64,000 bases of DNA. Source: Allobosea sp. UNC402CLCol (GTDB taxonomy: Bacteria > Pseudomonadota > Alphaproteobacteria > Rhizobiales > Beijerinckiaceae). A model generated the notes under the pieces. The model saw only the letters and a list, made by a program, of their open reading frames with translations. It did not search any database and had not been told where the DNA came from. Positions 1 through 7,891 of the stretch are shown piece by piece. Made by a program: the position numbers and the translations under genes. Where the stretch lies: NCBI RefSeq assembly GCF_000745475.1, contig NZ_JQJJ01000008.1:124001-188000 (forward strand), read 5' to 3'. The number at the start of each line of letters is the position of its first letter. The stretch's first letter is position 1.

Positions 1-23
1 CCTGCGCCGGCTCGCCCATTCCC

Positions 24-127
24 CATCCTGAGGAGCGCTCCAGGAGCGCGTCCCGAAGGATGCTTCAGGAAGCTCCGAGCCTCCGGAGCATCCTTCGAGA
101 CGCAAGCCGCTTTTGTTCCTCAGGATG
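24..127. repeat. Palindromic intergenic repeat, family A, copy 1
   Basis: Outer arms CATCCTGAGGA (24-34) and TCCTCAGGATG (117-127) are exact reverse complements. The inner block GGAGCATCCTTCGAGACGC (85-103) recurs base for base at 43609-43627, and a related form lies at 40112-40219. The element ends 14 bases past the stop of the minus-strand gene at 142-354, so it may fold in that transcript's 3' end. Nothing coding is seen in bases 1-141. Confidence 0.75.
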
Positions 128-141
128 AGGCTGGAAGCGGA

Positions 142-354
142 TCAGCCCTCGAGATCGACGTCGAGGATCGCCATGGTGAAGTTGAACGAACGGTCGCCGT
201 CCTCGTCGTCGACATGGATGATGCCGATATATTCCTCACCCAGATAGACCTCGGCCGAATCGGTCTTCTTCATCCGCGCCCGCACGGAGATGTTGGTGTT
301 GCTGAAGGTCCGGCGCAGATAGTCCTGCAGCTTGGCGAGTTCTGTCTTGTCCAC
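142..354 (-). CDS. DUF3126 family protein
   Basis: Small 70-residue protein matching the alphaproteobacterial DUF3126 family, whose function is unknown. The start chosen is the GTG at 354, which gives an N-terminus VDKTELAKLQDYL preceded by an AAAGGGA ribosome-binding site. The frame stays open further upstream to 507, but that stretch is basic and arginine-rich and reads as non-coding. The conserved core contains RRTFSNTNISVRAR and the acidic stretch HVDDEDGDRSF, and the C-terminus is acidic. No signal peptide or membrane segment is seen, so it is probably cytosolic. It is divergent from the serine hydrolase at 510. Confidence 0.85.
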   Translation of the reverse strand: MDKTELAKLQDYLRRTFSNTNISVRARMKKTDSAEVYLGEEYIGIIHVDDEDGDRSFNFTMAILDVDLEG

Positions 355-509
355 GGTCTGTGTCCCTTTCGATTGGGCGGGAGCGATGCCACGCCGGGCC
401 GCACAGGGCAAGCAAAAGCCGGCATCGTTCCGTCGATCTTCCCCCCGCTTGCACCCCGGGCTGCGATCCTTAGCATGCCCGTCTCCCATCCCGAGGACGG
501 ATCGCATTC

Positions 510-1889
510 ATGACGCCGTGGCTCCCTTCCGCCCTCGCCTATGTCGCGAGCTGGCTCGATTTCCAGCGCCGCCTGCACGACCAGCCGGGCGTGGCCATCG
601 CCGTCGCGAACGGCGGCGAGATCGCGCTCGAGGCCGCCTTCGGCAGCGCCGATCTCGCGACCGGCGAGGCGCTGACGCCGCGCCACGGCTTCCGCATCGC
701 GTCCCATTCCAAGAGCTTCACCGGTGCCGGCATCTTGCGCCTCGTCGAGGACGGCCGGCTGCGGCTCGACGACGCGGTCGGCTCCCTGATCGACGGCTTG
801 CACCCCGACATCGCCGCCGTGACGATCGGCCAGGTGCTCTCCAACAGCGCCGGGCTGACGCGCGACGGGCCGGACAACGGCCAGTTCTTCGACCGCAAGC
901 CCTATTGCGACAGGGCCGAACTCCTCGACGATCTTGCCGAGCCGCCGATCTTTCCGGCCTCGCAGCGCTTCAAATACTCGAACCACGGCTTCGGCTTGCT
1001 CGGCCTCGTCATCGAATCCGTGACCGGCCTCAGCTACAGCGAATGGATCACCGACGAGGTCGTGGCGAAGGTCGGCCTCACCGAAACCAAGGCCGATATC
1101 GAGCTCTGGGGCCATAGGCCGATGGCGAAGGGCCATAGCGGCACGCAGCCCCTGGGTTACCGCGTCGTCATCCCCGGCGACAATCCCGGCCGGGCCATGG
1201 TTTCGGCAGCGGGCTTCGTCGCCACCGCCGCCGATGTCGCCCGCTATTTCGCCCAGCTCTCGCCGCAGGCCGAAACCAGCATCCTCACCCCCTTGAGCCG
1301 CCGCGAAATGACGCGACGGCTCTGGCCGGACGACGAGGCGAGCCTCGGCCGCCATTATGGGCTCGGCACCATCTCGGGCGGCGAAGGCGCCTGGCGCTGG
1401 TTCGGCCATTCCGGCGGCTTCCAGGGCTTCATCACCCGCACCTGCGTCTTCCCCGCGCAGGACCTGACGGTGTCCGTCCTGACCAACGCCATCGACGGGC
1501 TCGCCCACCCCTGGCTCGACGGCGTCGTCCACATCCTGAAAACCTTCTCCGAGCGCGGCGCGCCGCCGGCCGGGACCGAAGACTGGAATCGCCGGGGCTG
1601 GTGCATCTGGGGCGCGGGCGATCTGGTGCCAGTGTCCGACCGCGTCCTCATCGCCAACCCCGCGCTGTTCACCCCCTTCCTCGACGCCGGCGAGATCACG
1701 CTCGATACGCCGGATCACGGCCGCATCATCCGCGCCTCCGGCTTCAACAGCCCGGGCGAACCGGCCAGGCTGATGCGGGACGAGGCCGGCGCGGCGCAGT
1801 CGGTCTGGCTCGGCGGCGGCCGCTTCGTCGGCGAGGAGGATATGAAGGTCGAGATGCTCGCCCGCTATGTCGAGAAGGCGGCCGGCTGA
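510..1889 (+). CDS. Serine hydrolase, class C beta-lactamase/DD-peptidase fold
   Basis: The 459-residue protein has the three active-site motifs of the beta-lactamase (PF00144) superfamily: SxxK as S65-H-S-K68, YxN as Y156-S-N158, and HSG at 300-302 in place of KTG. That combination is typical of esterases, D-aminopeptidases and penicillin-binding-protein-like hydrolases rather than true AmpC enzymes. No convincing signal peptide is seen, which argues against a periplasmic beta-lactamase and for a cytosolic peptidase or esterase. The C-terminal 110 residues form an extra domain. The substrate cannot be read from sequence. It is a single gene, divergent from DUF3126. Confidence 0.8.
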   Translation: MTPWLPSALAYVASWLDFQRRLHDQPGVAIAVANGGEIALEAAFGSADLATGEALTPRHGFRIASHSKSFTGAGILRLVEDGRLRLDDAVGSLIDGLHPDIAAVTIGQVLSNSAGLTRDGPDNGQFFDRKPYCDRAELLDDLAEPPIFPASQRFKYSNHGFGLLGLVIESVTGLSYSEWITDEVVAKVGLTETKADIELWGHRPMAKGHSGTQPLGYRVVIPGDNPGRAMVSAAGFVATAADVARYFAQLSPQAETSILTPLSRREMTRRLWPDDEASLGRHYGLGTISGGEGAWRWFGHSGGFQGFITRTCVFPAQDLTVSVLTNAIDGLAHPWLDGVVHILKTFSERGAPPAGTEDWNRRGWCIWGAGDLVPVSDRVLIANPALFTPFLDAGEITLDTPDHGRIIRASGFNSPGEPARLMRDEAGAAQSVWLGGGRFVGEEDMKVEMLARYVEKAAG

Positions 1890-1993
1890 CGCCGTTGCGA
1901 CGCACACCGATCCATACGGGGTAGCCGGAACCGGGTGCTCCGCCATGCATTCGCCGCCTTTCGCGCCGCAAACTTGCGGGTGAGGGCTGGCCG

Positions 1994-2335
1994 ATGCGCT
2001 TGATCGCTTCATTCGCCATGGTGGCTATCCTGGCTGTGGGAGCGGCGCCGGCGCTTTCGCATCAGGCCCCGAGCGGCTGGGAGTATCCGTTCTACTGCTG
2101 CTCCGGCGCCGACTGCGCCCCGATCGCGGCCGAGACCGTGCGCGAAGGCCATGGAGGCTTCATCGTCACCGTCGCGCCCGGCACGCACCCGATGTGGCCG
2201 ACCGAACGGCGCCAGCCGTTGATCCTCGAAATCCCCTATGACAAGGCCAAGGAATCGCCCGACGGCCACTTTCATCTCTGCATCGACGATGCCGGAGATC
2301 TGCTCTGCTTCTTCGCCCCGGCCGGCAGTTCCTGA
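1994..2335 (+). CDS. Small secreted cysteine-containing protein of unknown function
   Basis: This 113-residue protein has a clear Sec signal peptide: MR, then a hydrophobic stretch, with probable cleavage after the Ala-Leu-Ser region near residue 22. The mature part starts with SGWEYPFYCCSGADC, a CC...C arrangement shared by a conserved Hyphomicrobiales family without assigned function. Four or more cysteines (CC, DC, HLC, LLC) suggest disulfides in the periplasm. The domain ends in HFHLCIDD and a hydrophobic tail. It is followed by a strong hairpin with a T-rich tail (2349-2400), which could terminate its transcript. Confidence 0.75.
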   Translation: MRLIASFAMVAILAVGAAPALSHQAPSGWEYPFYCCSGADCAPIAAETVREGHGGFIVTVAPGTHPMWPTERRQPLILEIPYDKAKESPDGHFHLCIDDAGDLLCFFAPAGSS

Positions 2336-2348
2336 CGCGGACGATGCG

Positions 2349-2448
2349 CTACAGCATCGGACCGAAAATTGTATTCGATCCGATGCTGTAGCTCTTTGTT
2401 TTTACATCGGCTTTTCCCGAAAACCGCGTGCCACTTTTCGGGCCGATG
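2349..2448. repeat. Double-hairpin intergenic repeat, first arm terminator-like
   Basis: Two stem-loops lie back to back. Arms CTACAGCATCGGA (2349-2361) and TCCGATGCTGTAG (2379-2391) pair perfectly and are followed by CTCTTTGTTTTT, so the first could act as an intrinsic terminator for the gene ending at 2335. The second has arms CCCGAAAA (2416-2423) and TTTTCGGG (2435-2442), and the word CCGATGCT returns after it. Elements of this look are widespread between genes in Hyphomicrobiales. Confidence 0.65.
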
Positions 2449-2547
2449 CTCTAAGCCATGCGGCTCGCCCGGGAGGGAGACCGCTTGGCGCTTTCCCACG
2501 CCGCCCTGTAAGAGGCTGCGACGCCACCCGGACAACTGCCCCCGACG

Positions 2548-3450
2548 ATGACCGCCCTCGACGACCTCCTCACCCTGCGCGATCTGCTGCGCTATGCCGT
2601 CTCGCGCTTCAACGCGGCGGGGCTGAGCTTCGGCCATGGCACCACCAACGCGCTCGACGAAGCCGCCTTCCTGCTCCTGGAGGCGCTCAAGCTCCCGGTC
2701 GACGACATCAATCCCTGGCTCGATGCGCGCCTGACCCGCAGCGAGCGAGCGCGCCTGCTGGACCTGATCGAGGCGCGGGTCACCACGCGCAAGCCCGCGC
2801 CCTATCTCGTCGGGCGCGCCTATATCCACGGCCTCGGCTTCCGGGTCGATGAGCGCGTCATCGTCCCGCGCTCCTATATCGGCGAACTCCTGATGCGCGG
2901 TGTGCTCGAATCGGAAGGGCTCGGCCTCGTCCCGGAGCCGGAAGCCGTCGATCGCGTGCTCGACCTCTGCACCGGCTCCGCCTGCCTCGCCATCATCGCC
3001 GCCGGACGCTTTCCCAATGCCGAGGTCGATGCCGTCGAACTCTCGCCGGACGCGCTCGATGTCGCCGGCCTCAATGTCGCCGATTACGATCTCGGCGATC
3101 GCGTCCATCTGCTCCAGGGCGATCTCTTCGCCCCGCTCGATGGACAGCGTTACGACCTCATCATCGCCAACCCGCCCTATGTCACCGCCGAGGAGGTCGC
3201 CGCCTTCCCGCCGGAATATGCGAGCGAGCCACGGATGGCCCATATCGCTGGCGCGGACGGTCTCGACCTCGTGCACCGCATCCTGGCGCAGGCCCGCAAC
3301 CATCTGAACCCCGGCGGCGGCCTGCTCTGCGAGGTCGGCACCGGGCGCGAGGCGCTCGAAGCCGCATACGACCTGCCCTTCACCTGGCTCGACACGGAAG
3401 AGAGCGAGGCGGAAGTCTTCTGGATCGGCGAGGCGGATCTGCCGGGCTGA
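2548..3450 (+). CDS. prmB: Ribosomal protein L3 N5-glutamine methyltransferase PrmB
   Basis: The 300-residue HemK/PrmC-family methyltransferase has the N-terminal helical domain (1-110), a SAM-binding motif VLDLCTGSACLAI near residue 135, and the catalytic NPPY near residue 207 that positions the target glutamine. The segment SFGHGTTNALDEAAFL is characteristic of PrmB (YfcB), which methylates a glutamine of ribosomal protein L3, rather than PrmC, which acts on release factors. Length and motif order are normal. The ATG at 2548 begins MTALDDLLTLRDLLRY, as in PrmB homologues. The gene stands alone between two repeats. Confidence 0.9.
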   Translation: MTALDDLLTLRDLLRYAVSRFNAAGLSFGHGTTNALDEAAFLLLEALKLPVDDINPWLDARLTRSERARLLDLIEARVTTRKPAPYLVGRAYIHGLGFRVDERVIVPRSYIGELLMRGVLESEGLGLVPEPEAVDRVLDLCTGSACLAIIAAGRFPNAEVDAVELSPDALDVAGLNVADYDLGDRVHLLQGDLFAPLDGQRYDLIIANPPYVTAEEVAAFPPEYASEPRMAHIAGADGLDLVHRILAQARNHLNPGGGLLCEVGTGREALEAAYDLPFTWLDTEESEAEVFWIGEADLPG

Positions 3451-3510
3451 ACGGCAGAGCCGAGGCAAGCGCGCTACGCTTGAGCCCGAACCCTATTGAC
3501 TGCAACAGAG

Positions 3511-3614
3511 CGTCATTCTCGAGCGGAGCGAAGCGCAGACCCGAGAATCTCTCGCGAGAAGGGACTTCCGAGCCTCTCGGTCACGAGATGCTCGGGTCAA
3601 GCCCGAGCATGACG
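3511..3614. repeat. Intergenic repeat, family B, copy 1
   Basis: The element begins CGTCAT (3511-3516) and ends ATGACG (3609-3614). It contains the inverted pair TGCTCGGG/CCCGAGCA around TCAAG. Its last 31 bases (3584-3614) are identical to 46801-46831. It lies between the convergent genes at 2548-3450 and 3625-4947, so it could serve as a two-way 3' structure. Confidence 0.75.
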
Positions 3615-3624
3615 ATGCGGCCGT

Positions 3625-4947
3625 TCAGCGCATGAAATGCAGCTCGCGGAAGCGGCCGCGGAACGCCGTCACGTCCTTCGCCACCGCCTCGGCCGGACGC
3701 GAGCCGTTCAACCCCTCGGCGATATAACCCGCCAGCTCCGGCATGTCGGCGGCCGTCATGCCAAAGCGCACGATCTCCGGCGTGCCGAGCCTGAGCCCGT
3801 TCACATCGCCCTCCACCGCCGGCAGCGGCAGGCCGATGCCGCAGGACAGGATATTGACCGCGCGAAGCCGCTTCGCTGCCGCCTGCCCACCGCCATAGGG
3901 CGCGGCTTCGATGGCGAACTGATGCGAGGTCGTCATGCCCCGGTCGCGGGCGAAGACCGGCACCTGCCGCTCTGACAGAGCCTCGGCCAAGGCCTTCGCT
4001 GTCTTGGCCATCTCCTGCGCATAGGCGCGGCCATGCGCCTTCCAATCGAGGAGCGAGACGGCCAGCGACGCCGACTTGGCTGCATCGAAATTGGCGGTGA
4101 GGCCGGGATAGGCGATGGCGTCGAGTTTTTTCGCGATGTCGGCATCATTGGTGACGATCAACCCTGAAGGCGGCCCGCCGAGGCTCTTATAGGTGCTCAT
4201 CGTCATCAGATGAGCACCCTCCTCCAGCGGCTGCTGCCAGCCATGGCCCGCGATCATGCCGGACATATGCGCCGCGTCGAACAGCACGAGCGCACCGACC
4301 TCGTCGGCGATGGCGCGGATCTCGCGGATCGGATGCGGGAAGAGATTGAGGCTGCCGCCGATCGAGATCAGCTTCGGGCGGAGCCTGAGCGCATCCGCGC
4401 GCAGCTTTTCGACATCGACCGTATACCTCACCGGGTCGATCGGCGCCGGATGGGCGACGATGCCGTAGAGCCCGGCCGCGCCCGCGCCGTGATGGGTGAC
4501 ATGCCCGCCGATCTCGCCCGGCGGCGCGATGATGCAGTCGCCCGCCTTTGCCGCGACCATGAAGGCATAGAGATTGGCGATGGCGCCGGAGGGCACGCGG
4601 ATCTCCGCATATGTCGCGCCGAAAACCTCGGCTGCGAGCTCGGCCGCGATCACCTCGATCTGCTCGATCGCCTCCAGCCCCATCTCGTATTTGTCGCCGG
4701 GATAGCCGAGCGACGGCCGCGCCCCGATCCCAGCCGAGAGCAGGGCCTCGGCCTTCGGGTTCATCACATTGGTGGCGGGGTTGAGGTTGACGCAATCGAG
4801 CTCGTGGATGGCGCGATTCTCGGCGGTCAGCGCCGTAATCCTGTCCGCGATGGCATCGAGCGGCTGGCCCGCCGTCTCGCCGGCGATCCGCTGGATATAG
4901 TCCTCACTCGCCTGCGGCACCCAATCGCGCCTGCCCAGAGCCGTCAT
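3625..4947 (-). CDS. SHMT-like fold type I PLP enzyme
   Basis: The 440-residue protein belongs to the serine hydroxymethyltransferase family. It has the cofactor-stacking DxAH as D224-A-A-H227 and the PLP-binding lysine K254 in TMSTYKSLGGPPSG. It differs from canonical GlyA at diagnostic sites: the lysine motif is TYKSLGGPP rather than THKTLRGPR, the N-terminal SENF segment reads NLNPATN, and the YYGG segment reads LGYPGDKYEMG. It is therefore probably a paralogue acting on another substrate, such as a modified serine or threonine aldol/hydroxymethyl reaction. The substrate is not deducible. The divergent LysR gene at 5092 is the obvious candidate regulator. Confidence 0.75.
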   Translation of the reverse strand: MTALGRRDWVPQASEDYIQRIAGETAGQPLDAIADRITALTAENRAIHELDCVNLNPATNVMNPKAEALLSAGIGARPSLGYPGDKYEMGLEAIEQIEVIAAELAAEVFGATYAEIRVPSGAIANLYAFMVAAKAGDCIIAPPGEIGGHVTHHGAGAAGLYGIVAHPAPIDPVRYTVDVEKLRADALRLRPKLISIGGSLNLFPHPIREIRAIADEVGALVLFDAAHMSGMIAGHGWQQPLEEGAHLMTMSTYKSLGGPPSGLIVTNDADIAKKLDAIAYPGLTANFDAAKSASLAVSLLDWKAHGRAYAQEMAKTAKALAEALSERQVPVFARDRGMTTSHQFAIEAAPYGGGQAAAKRLRAVNILSCGIGLPLPAVEGDVNGLRLGTPEIVRFGMTAADMPELAGYIAEGLNGSRPAEAVAKDVTAFRGRFRELHFMR

Positions 4948-5091
4948 GCCCCATCCTCCACTTCAGCGACTGCGTGTTGTCCCGGTGCCTGTTTGGAACC
5001 TGAGCCATCTCATCGGTTTGCCGCGTCGCGCGCAAATGAGTATTCATGGTCGGGAGGATGAGGAAATCTCAGCCTCGACCCGGAGCTTCCC

Positions 5092-5997
5092 TTGCCCGTC
5101 AAGCCGCCGCGCCCGCGCCTGCCCCCACTCACCGCCTTGCGGGCCTTCGAGGCGGCTGCGCGGCTGGAAAGCTTCGCCAAGGCGGCGGAGGAAATCGGCG
5201 TCACCGCCGGCGCGATCACCCAGCAGATCCGGCAGCTCGAAACCGGGCTCGGCTTCCCGCTGTTTCGCCGGCTGCCGCAAGGCGTCGCCCTGACGGACGC
5301 GGCGCGCGAGGCGCTGCCCAGGCTGACACGCGGCTTCGACATGCTCGGCCAGGCGGTGCAGGCCCTGCGCGAAGCGCAGCCGCACCGGCCGCTCGCCATC
5401 GCCGCCCTGCCCTGCATCGCCCAGCTCTGGCTCTCGCCGCGTCTGGGCCGGTTGCAGCAGGCTTTTCCGGAATTGCAGATTTCGGTCGCAGCCATGGAGG
5501 AGCCGCCGGACCCGAGACGGGACCCCTATGACCTCTCGCTGTTCTATCGGGACACCGTCGCGGAGCCGTCCGCGATCCAGATCGGACACGATGCGATCCT
5601 GCCTGTCTGCACGCCTGCGCTGGCCGGCCGGCTGGCTTCACCCGCCGATCTCGCGCGGCAGACCCTGCTGCACGATGCCGTCTGGCGCGGCGACTGGGCG
5701 CGCTGGCTCAGCTTCGCCGCGCCGGAGGCCAAGGTCGATGCAGGGCGCGGGCCGGCCTTCTCGCTTTATGCCCTGGCGCTGGACGCAGCGCTCTCGGGCT
5801 CCGGCGTGCTCATGGGCCGAATGAGCCTCGTCGCGCCCCTTCTGGCCACTGGCCGGCTGGCTGCGCCCTTCCGGCAGGCCATGCCGATGCCGGACAGGCT
5901 CACCTTGAGTCCAGCCACGGGCTCCGGCGCGCATGCGCGCCGGGTCGAGATCATGGAATGGCTTGCCGCCTCGGCCGACGAAGCGGCTCAGATATAG
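5092..5997 (+). CDS. LysR-family transcriptional regulator, GcvA-like
   Basis: The 301-residue protein has an N-terminal winged helix (about 10-70) with the LysR signature LTALRAFEAAARLESFAKAA and ITQQIRQLETGLGFPLFRR, followed by a periplasmic-binding-protein-like effector domain (about 95-295). LTALRAFEAAAR resembles the GcvA/AmpR subgroup. The start is a TTG at 5092; no better ATG lies nearby. It is divergently transcribed from the SHMT-like gene with 144 bases between them, the usual arrangement of a LysR regulator and its target. Its 3' end overlaps the convergent cysE by 10 bases. Confidence 0.88.
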   Translation: MPVKPPRPRLPPLTALRAFEAAARLESFAKAAEEIGVTAGAITQQIRQLETGLGFPLFRRLPQGVALTDAAREALPRLTRGFDMLGQAVQALREAQPHRPLAIAALPCIAQLWLSPRLGRLQQAFPELQISVAAMEEPPDPRRDPYDLSLFYRDTVAEPSAIQIGHDAILPVCTPALAGRLASPADLARQTLLHDAVWRGDWARWLSFAAPEAKVDAGRGPAFSLYALALDAALSGSGVLMGRMSLVAPLLATGRLAAPFRQAMPMPDRLTLSPATGSGAHARRVEIMEWLAASADEAAQI

Positions 5998-6836
5998 GCG
6001 CCGCAATCGCCGCCAAGAATCTGGTCCATCGAGCGCGACGGCTCGGCGCAGCCGGCCTCGCCAACGACCTTGGCCGGCACGCCCGCCACCGTCTTGTTGC
6101 GCGGCACCGGCTGGAGCACGACCGAACCGGCCGCGACGCGGCTGCACTGGCCGACCTCGATATTGCCGAGGATCTTGGCGCCGGCGCCGATCAGCACGCC
6201 CTTGCGGATCTTGGGATGGCGGTCGCCGCCCTGCTTGCCCGTGCCGCCGAGCGTGACGCCGTGCAGCATCGAGACATTGTCCTCGATCACCGCCGTCTCG
6301 CCTACGACGAGCCCGGTCGCATGGTCGAGGAAGACGCCCTTGCCGATCCGGGCAGCCGGGTTGATGTCGGTCTGGAACACTTCGGAGGAGCGCGCCTGAA
6401 GATAGAGCGCGAAATCGCGCCGGTCCCGCATCCACAGCCAATGCGCCAGCCGGTGGCATTGCAGGGCGTGGAAGCCCTTGAAGAACAGCACCGGCTCCAG
6501 CACGCGGTAGCAGGCCGGATCGCGGTCGAGCACGGCCATGACGTCGGCGCGCATGCCGGGGCCGATGGTGTCATCATCGGCCATCGCCTCGGTGAAGGCC
6601 TGCTCGATCAGGTCGGCCGTCACGGCCGGGTGGCCGAGCCGGGCCGCCACGCGATGCGCGACGGCGCTTTCGAAGCTCGGCTGGTTCAGCACCGAGGCGA
6701 CGATGAGCGTGCCGAGCGCCGGCTCGGCAGCGACGGCGGCCTCGGCCTCGCGGCGCAGGCGCGACCAGACGGGATCGACCCGGTCGAGGCCGCTGGCGGC
6801 ATCGCGGATGTCTACGGCGGAGTGCCCTGACGGCAT
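5988..6836 (-). CDS. cysE: Serine O-acetyltransferase
   Basis: Serine acetyltransferase (282 residues) makes O-acetyl-L-serine from serine and acetyl-CoA, the committed step of cysteine synthesis. The N-terminal helical SATase domain contains FFKGFHALQCHRLAHWLW. The left-handed beta-helix of hexapeptide repeats contains FQTDINPAARIGKG, LDHATGLVVGETAVI and TLGGTGKQGGDRHPKI, with the catalytic His/Asp pair conserved. Length and motifs are those of the common feedback-inhibited type. It stands alone on the minus strand, convergent with the LysR gene. The PLP enzyme beyond that regulator is also plausibly serine-related, but a functional link is only inferred. Confidence 0.95.
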   Translation of the reverse strand: MPSGHSAVDIRDAASGLDRVDPVWSRLRREAEAAVAAEPALGTLIVASVLNQPSFESAVAHRVAARLGHPAVTADLIEQAFTEAMADDDTIGPGMRADVMAVLDRDPACYRVLEPVLFFKGFHALQCHRLAHWLWMRDRRDFALYLQARSSEVFQTDINPAARIGKGVFLDHATGLVVGETAVIEDNVSMLHGVTLGGTGKQGGDRHPKIRKGVLIGAGAKILGNIEVGQCSRVAAGSVVLQPVPRNKTVAGVPAKVVGEAGCAEPSRSMDQILGGDCGAYI

Positions 6837-7024
6837 GATCGTTCTCCGGAAATAACCGTTCGGCAGAAGCCTAGACTAGCACCAGGAAGGGGCCAGAGGC
6901 CAAAGGCAAACGCAGAGCGGGGTTGAATCAATATGGAAGGCAGCGGAATCAGCGCGTGAACCGTTTTCGACAACACATTGGTTTCGCCCGCATTTCGGAG
7001 GAACCTGCTCGCACGCCGTCCATC

Positions 7025-7804
7025 TCACAACCGCGCGAGGAAGTCGAGCACGGCCTGCTTGTGGCTCTTGTCGCCCACCGCGAGATTGTGGTCTCGCCCG
7101 ACGATATCGAAGGACTCGGCACCGGGAATGAGCTTCGCCAGCTCCGGGCCGGAGCCTGAGACGTCGTCCTTCGTGCCGACGCTGATCAGGGTGGGCACCG
7201 AAATCTGGCCGACCTGCCCGGCCGTCAGCGTCTGGCGCGAGCCGCGGATGCAGGCGGCCAGCGCCTTGAGGTCGCTCTTGGTCTGTTCGGCGAAGGCGCG
7301 GAACATGCGCTGCATCGGATCGGTCAGGGTAGCGAGCGACGGCGCCTCCATCGCATCGGCGATGCCGATCGGCAGCCCCACCCCTTCGACCAGATGAATG
7401 CCGAGCCCGCCGAGCAGCAGCGCGTTGAGCCGCTGCGGATGCGCCAGCGCCAGATGCGCCGAGATGCGCGCGCCCATCGAATAGCCCATCACCGCCGCGC
7501 GCGGGATATCGAGATGGTCCATCAGCCGGCGCACATCCTCGGCCATGATCTGCGAGGAATAGGCCGCCGGGTCGTAGAGCTTCTCGCTTTCGCCATGGCC
7601 GCGATCGTCGAGGGCGACGACGCGGTAGCCGGCATGGGTCAGCGTCTTCGTCCACTGGGTGTTGACCCAGTTGATGACATGGCTCGAGGCGAAGCCGTGG
7701 ACGAGCACCACGGTCTCGTGCTTCGGCACATCGCCAGTGGGCGCGAGGTCGACATAGGCGATCCGCACGCCGTCGGAGGAAAAGCTCTGCATGGGTTCCG
7801 TCAT
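7025..7804 (-). CDS. Alpha/beta-fold hydrolase
   Basis: The 259-residue alpha/beta hydrolase has oxyanion region VLVHGF (35-38), nucleophile elbow GYSMG (Ser109), an acid near GTKDD, and catalytic His in GRDHN close to the C-terminus. The RGHGES motif is typical of esterase/lactonase and C-C hydrolase relatives. No signal peptide is seen, so it should be cytosolic. An in-frame ATG at 7843 would add 13 residues; neither start has a strong ribosome-binding site, and 7804 is chosen because the family begins near the MQSFSSDGVRIAY strand. The substrate is unknown. The 188 bases between it and cysE hold no gene I can support. Confidence 0.8.
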   Translation of the reverse strand: MTEPMQSFSSDGVRIAYVDLAPTGDVPKHETVVLVHGFASSHVINWVNTQWTKTLTHAGYRVVALDDRGHGESEKLYDPAAYSSQIMAEDVRRLMDHLDIPRAAVMGYSMGARISAHLALAHPQRLNALLLGGLGIHLVEGVGLPIGIADAMEAPSLATLTDPMQRMFRAFAEQTKSDLKALAACIRGSRQTLTAGQVGQISVPTLISVGTKDDVSGSGPELAKLIPGAESFDIVGRDHNLAVGDKSHKQAVLDFLARL

Positions 7805-7891
7805 GGAGGTCCGTTCGACTGAAGCCTTCCCTGCCATGCCCAAGCCACTTTGGGTAGCCGCCAGCGCGCCGCTTGCTTATGAACGACAGCC

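Noticed and set aside
270..2012. 580-codon open frame on the minus strand across the serine hydrolase
   Set aside because: It is antisense to a gene with clear catalytic motifs, and its translation is an Arg/Ala/Gly/Asp-rich shadow without family features, as expected in GC-rich DNA.
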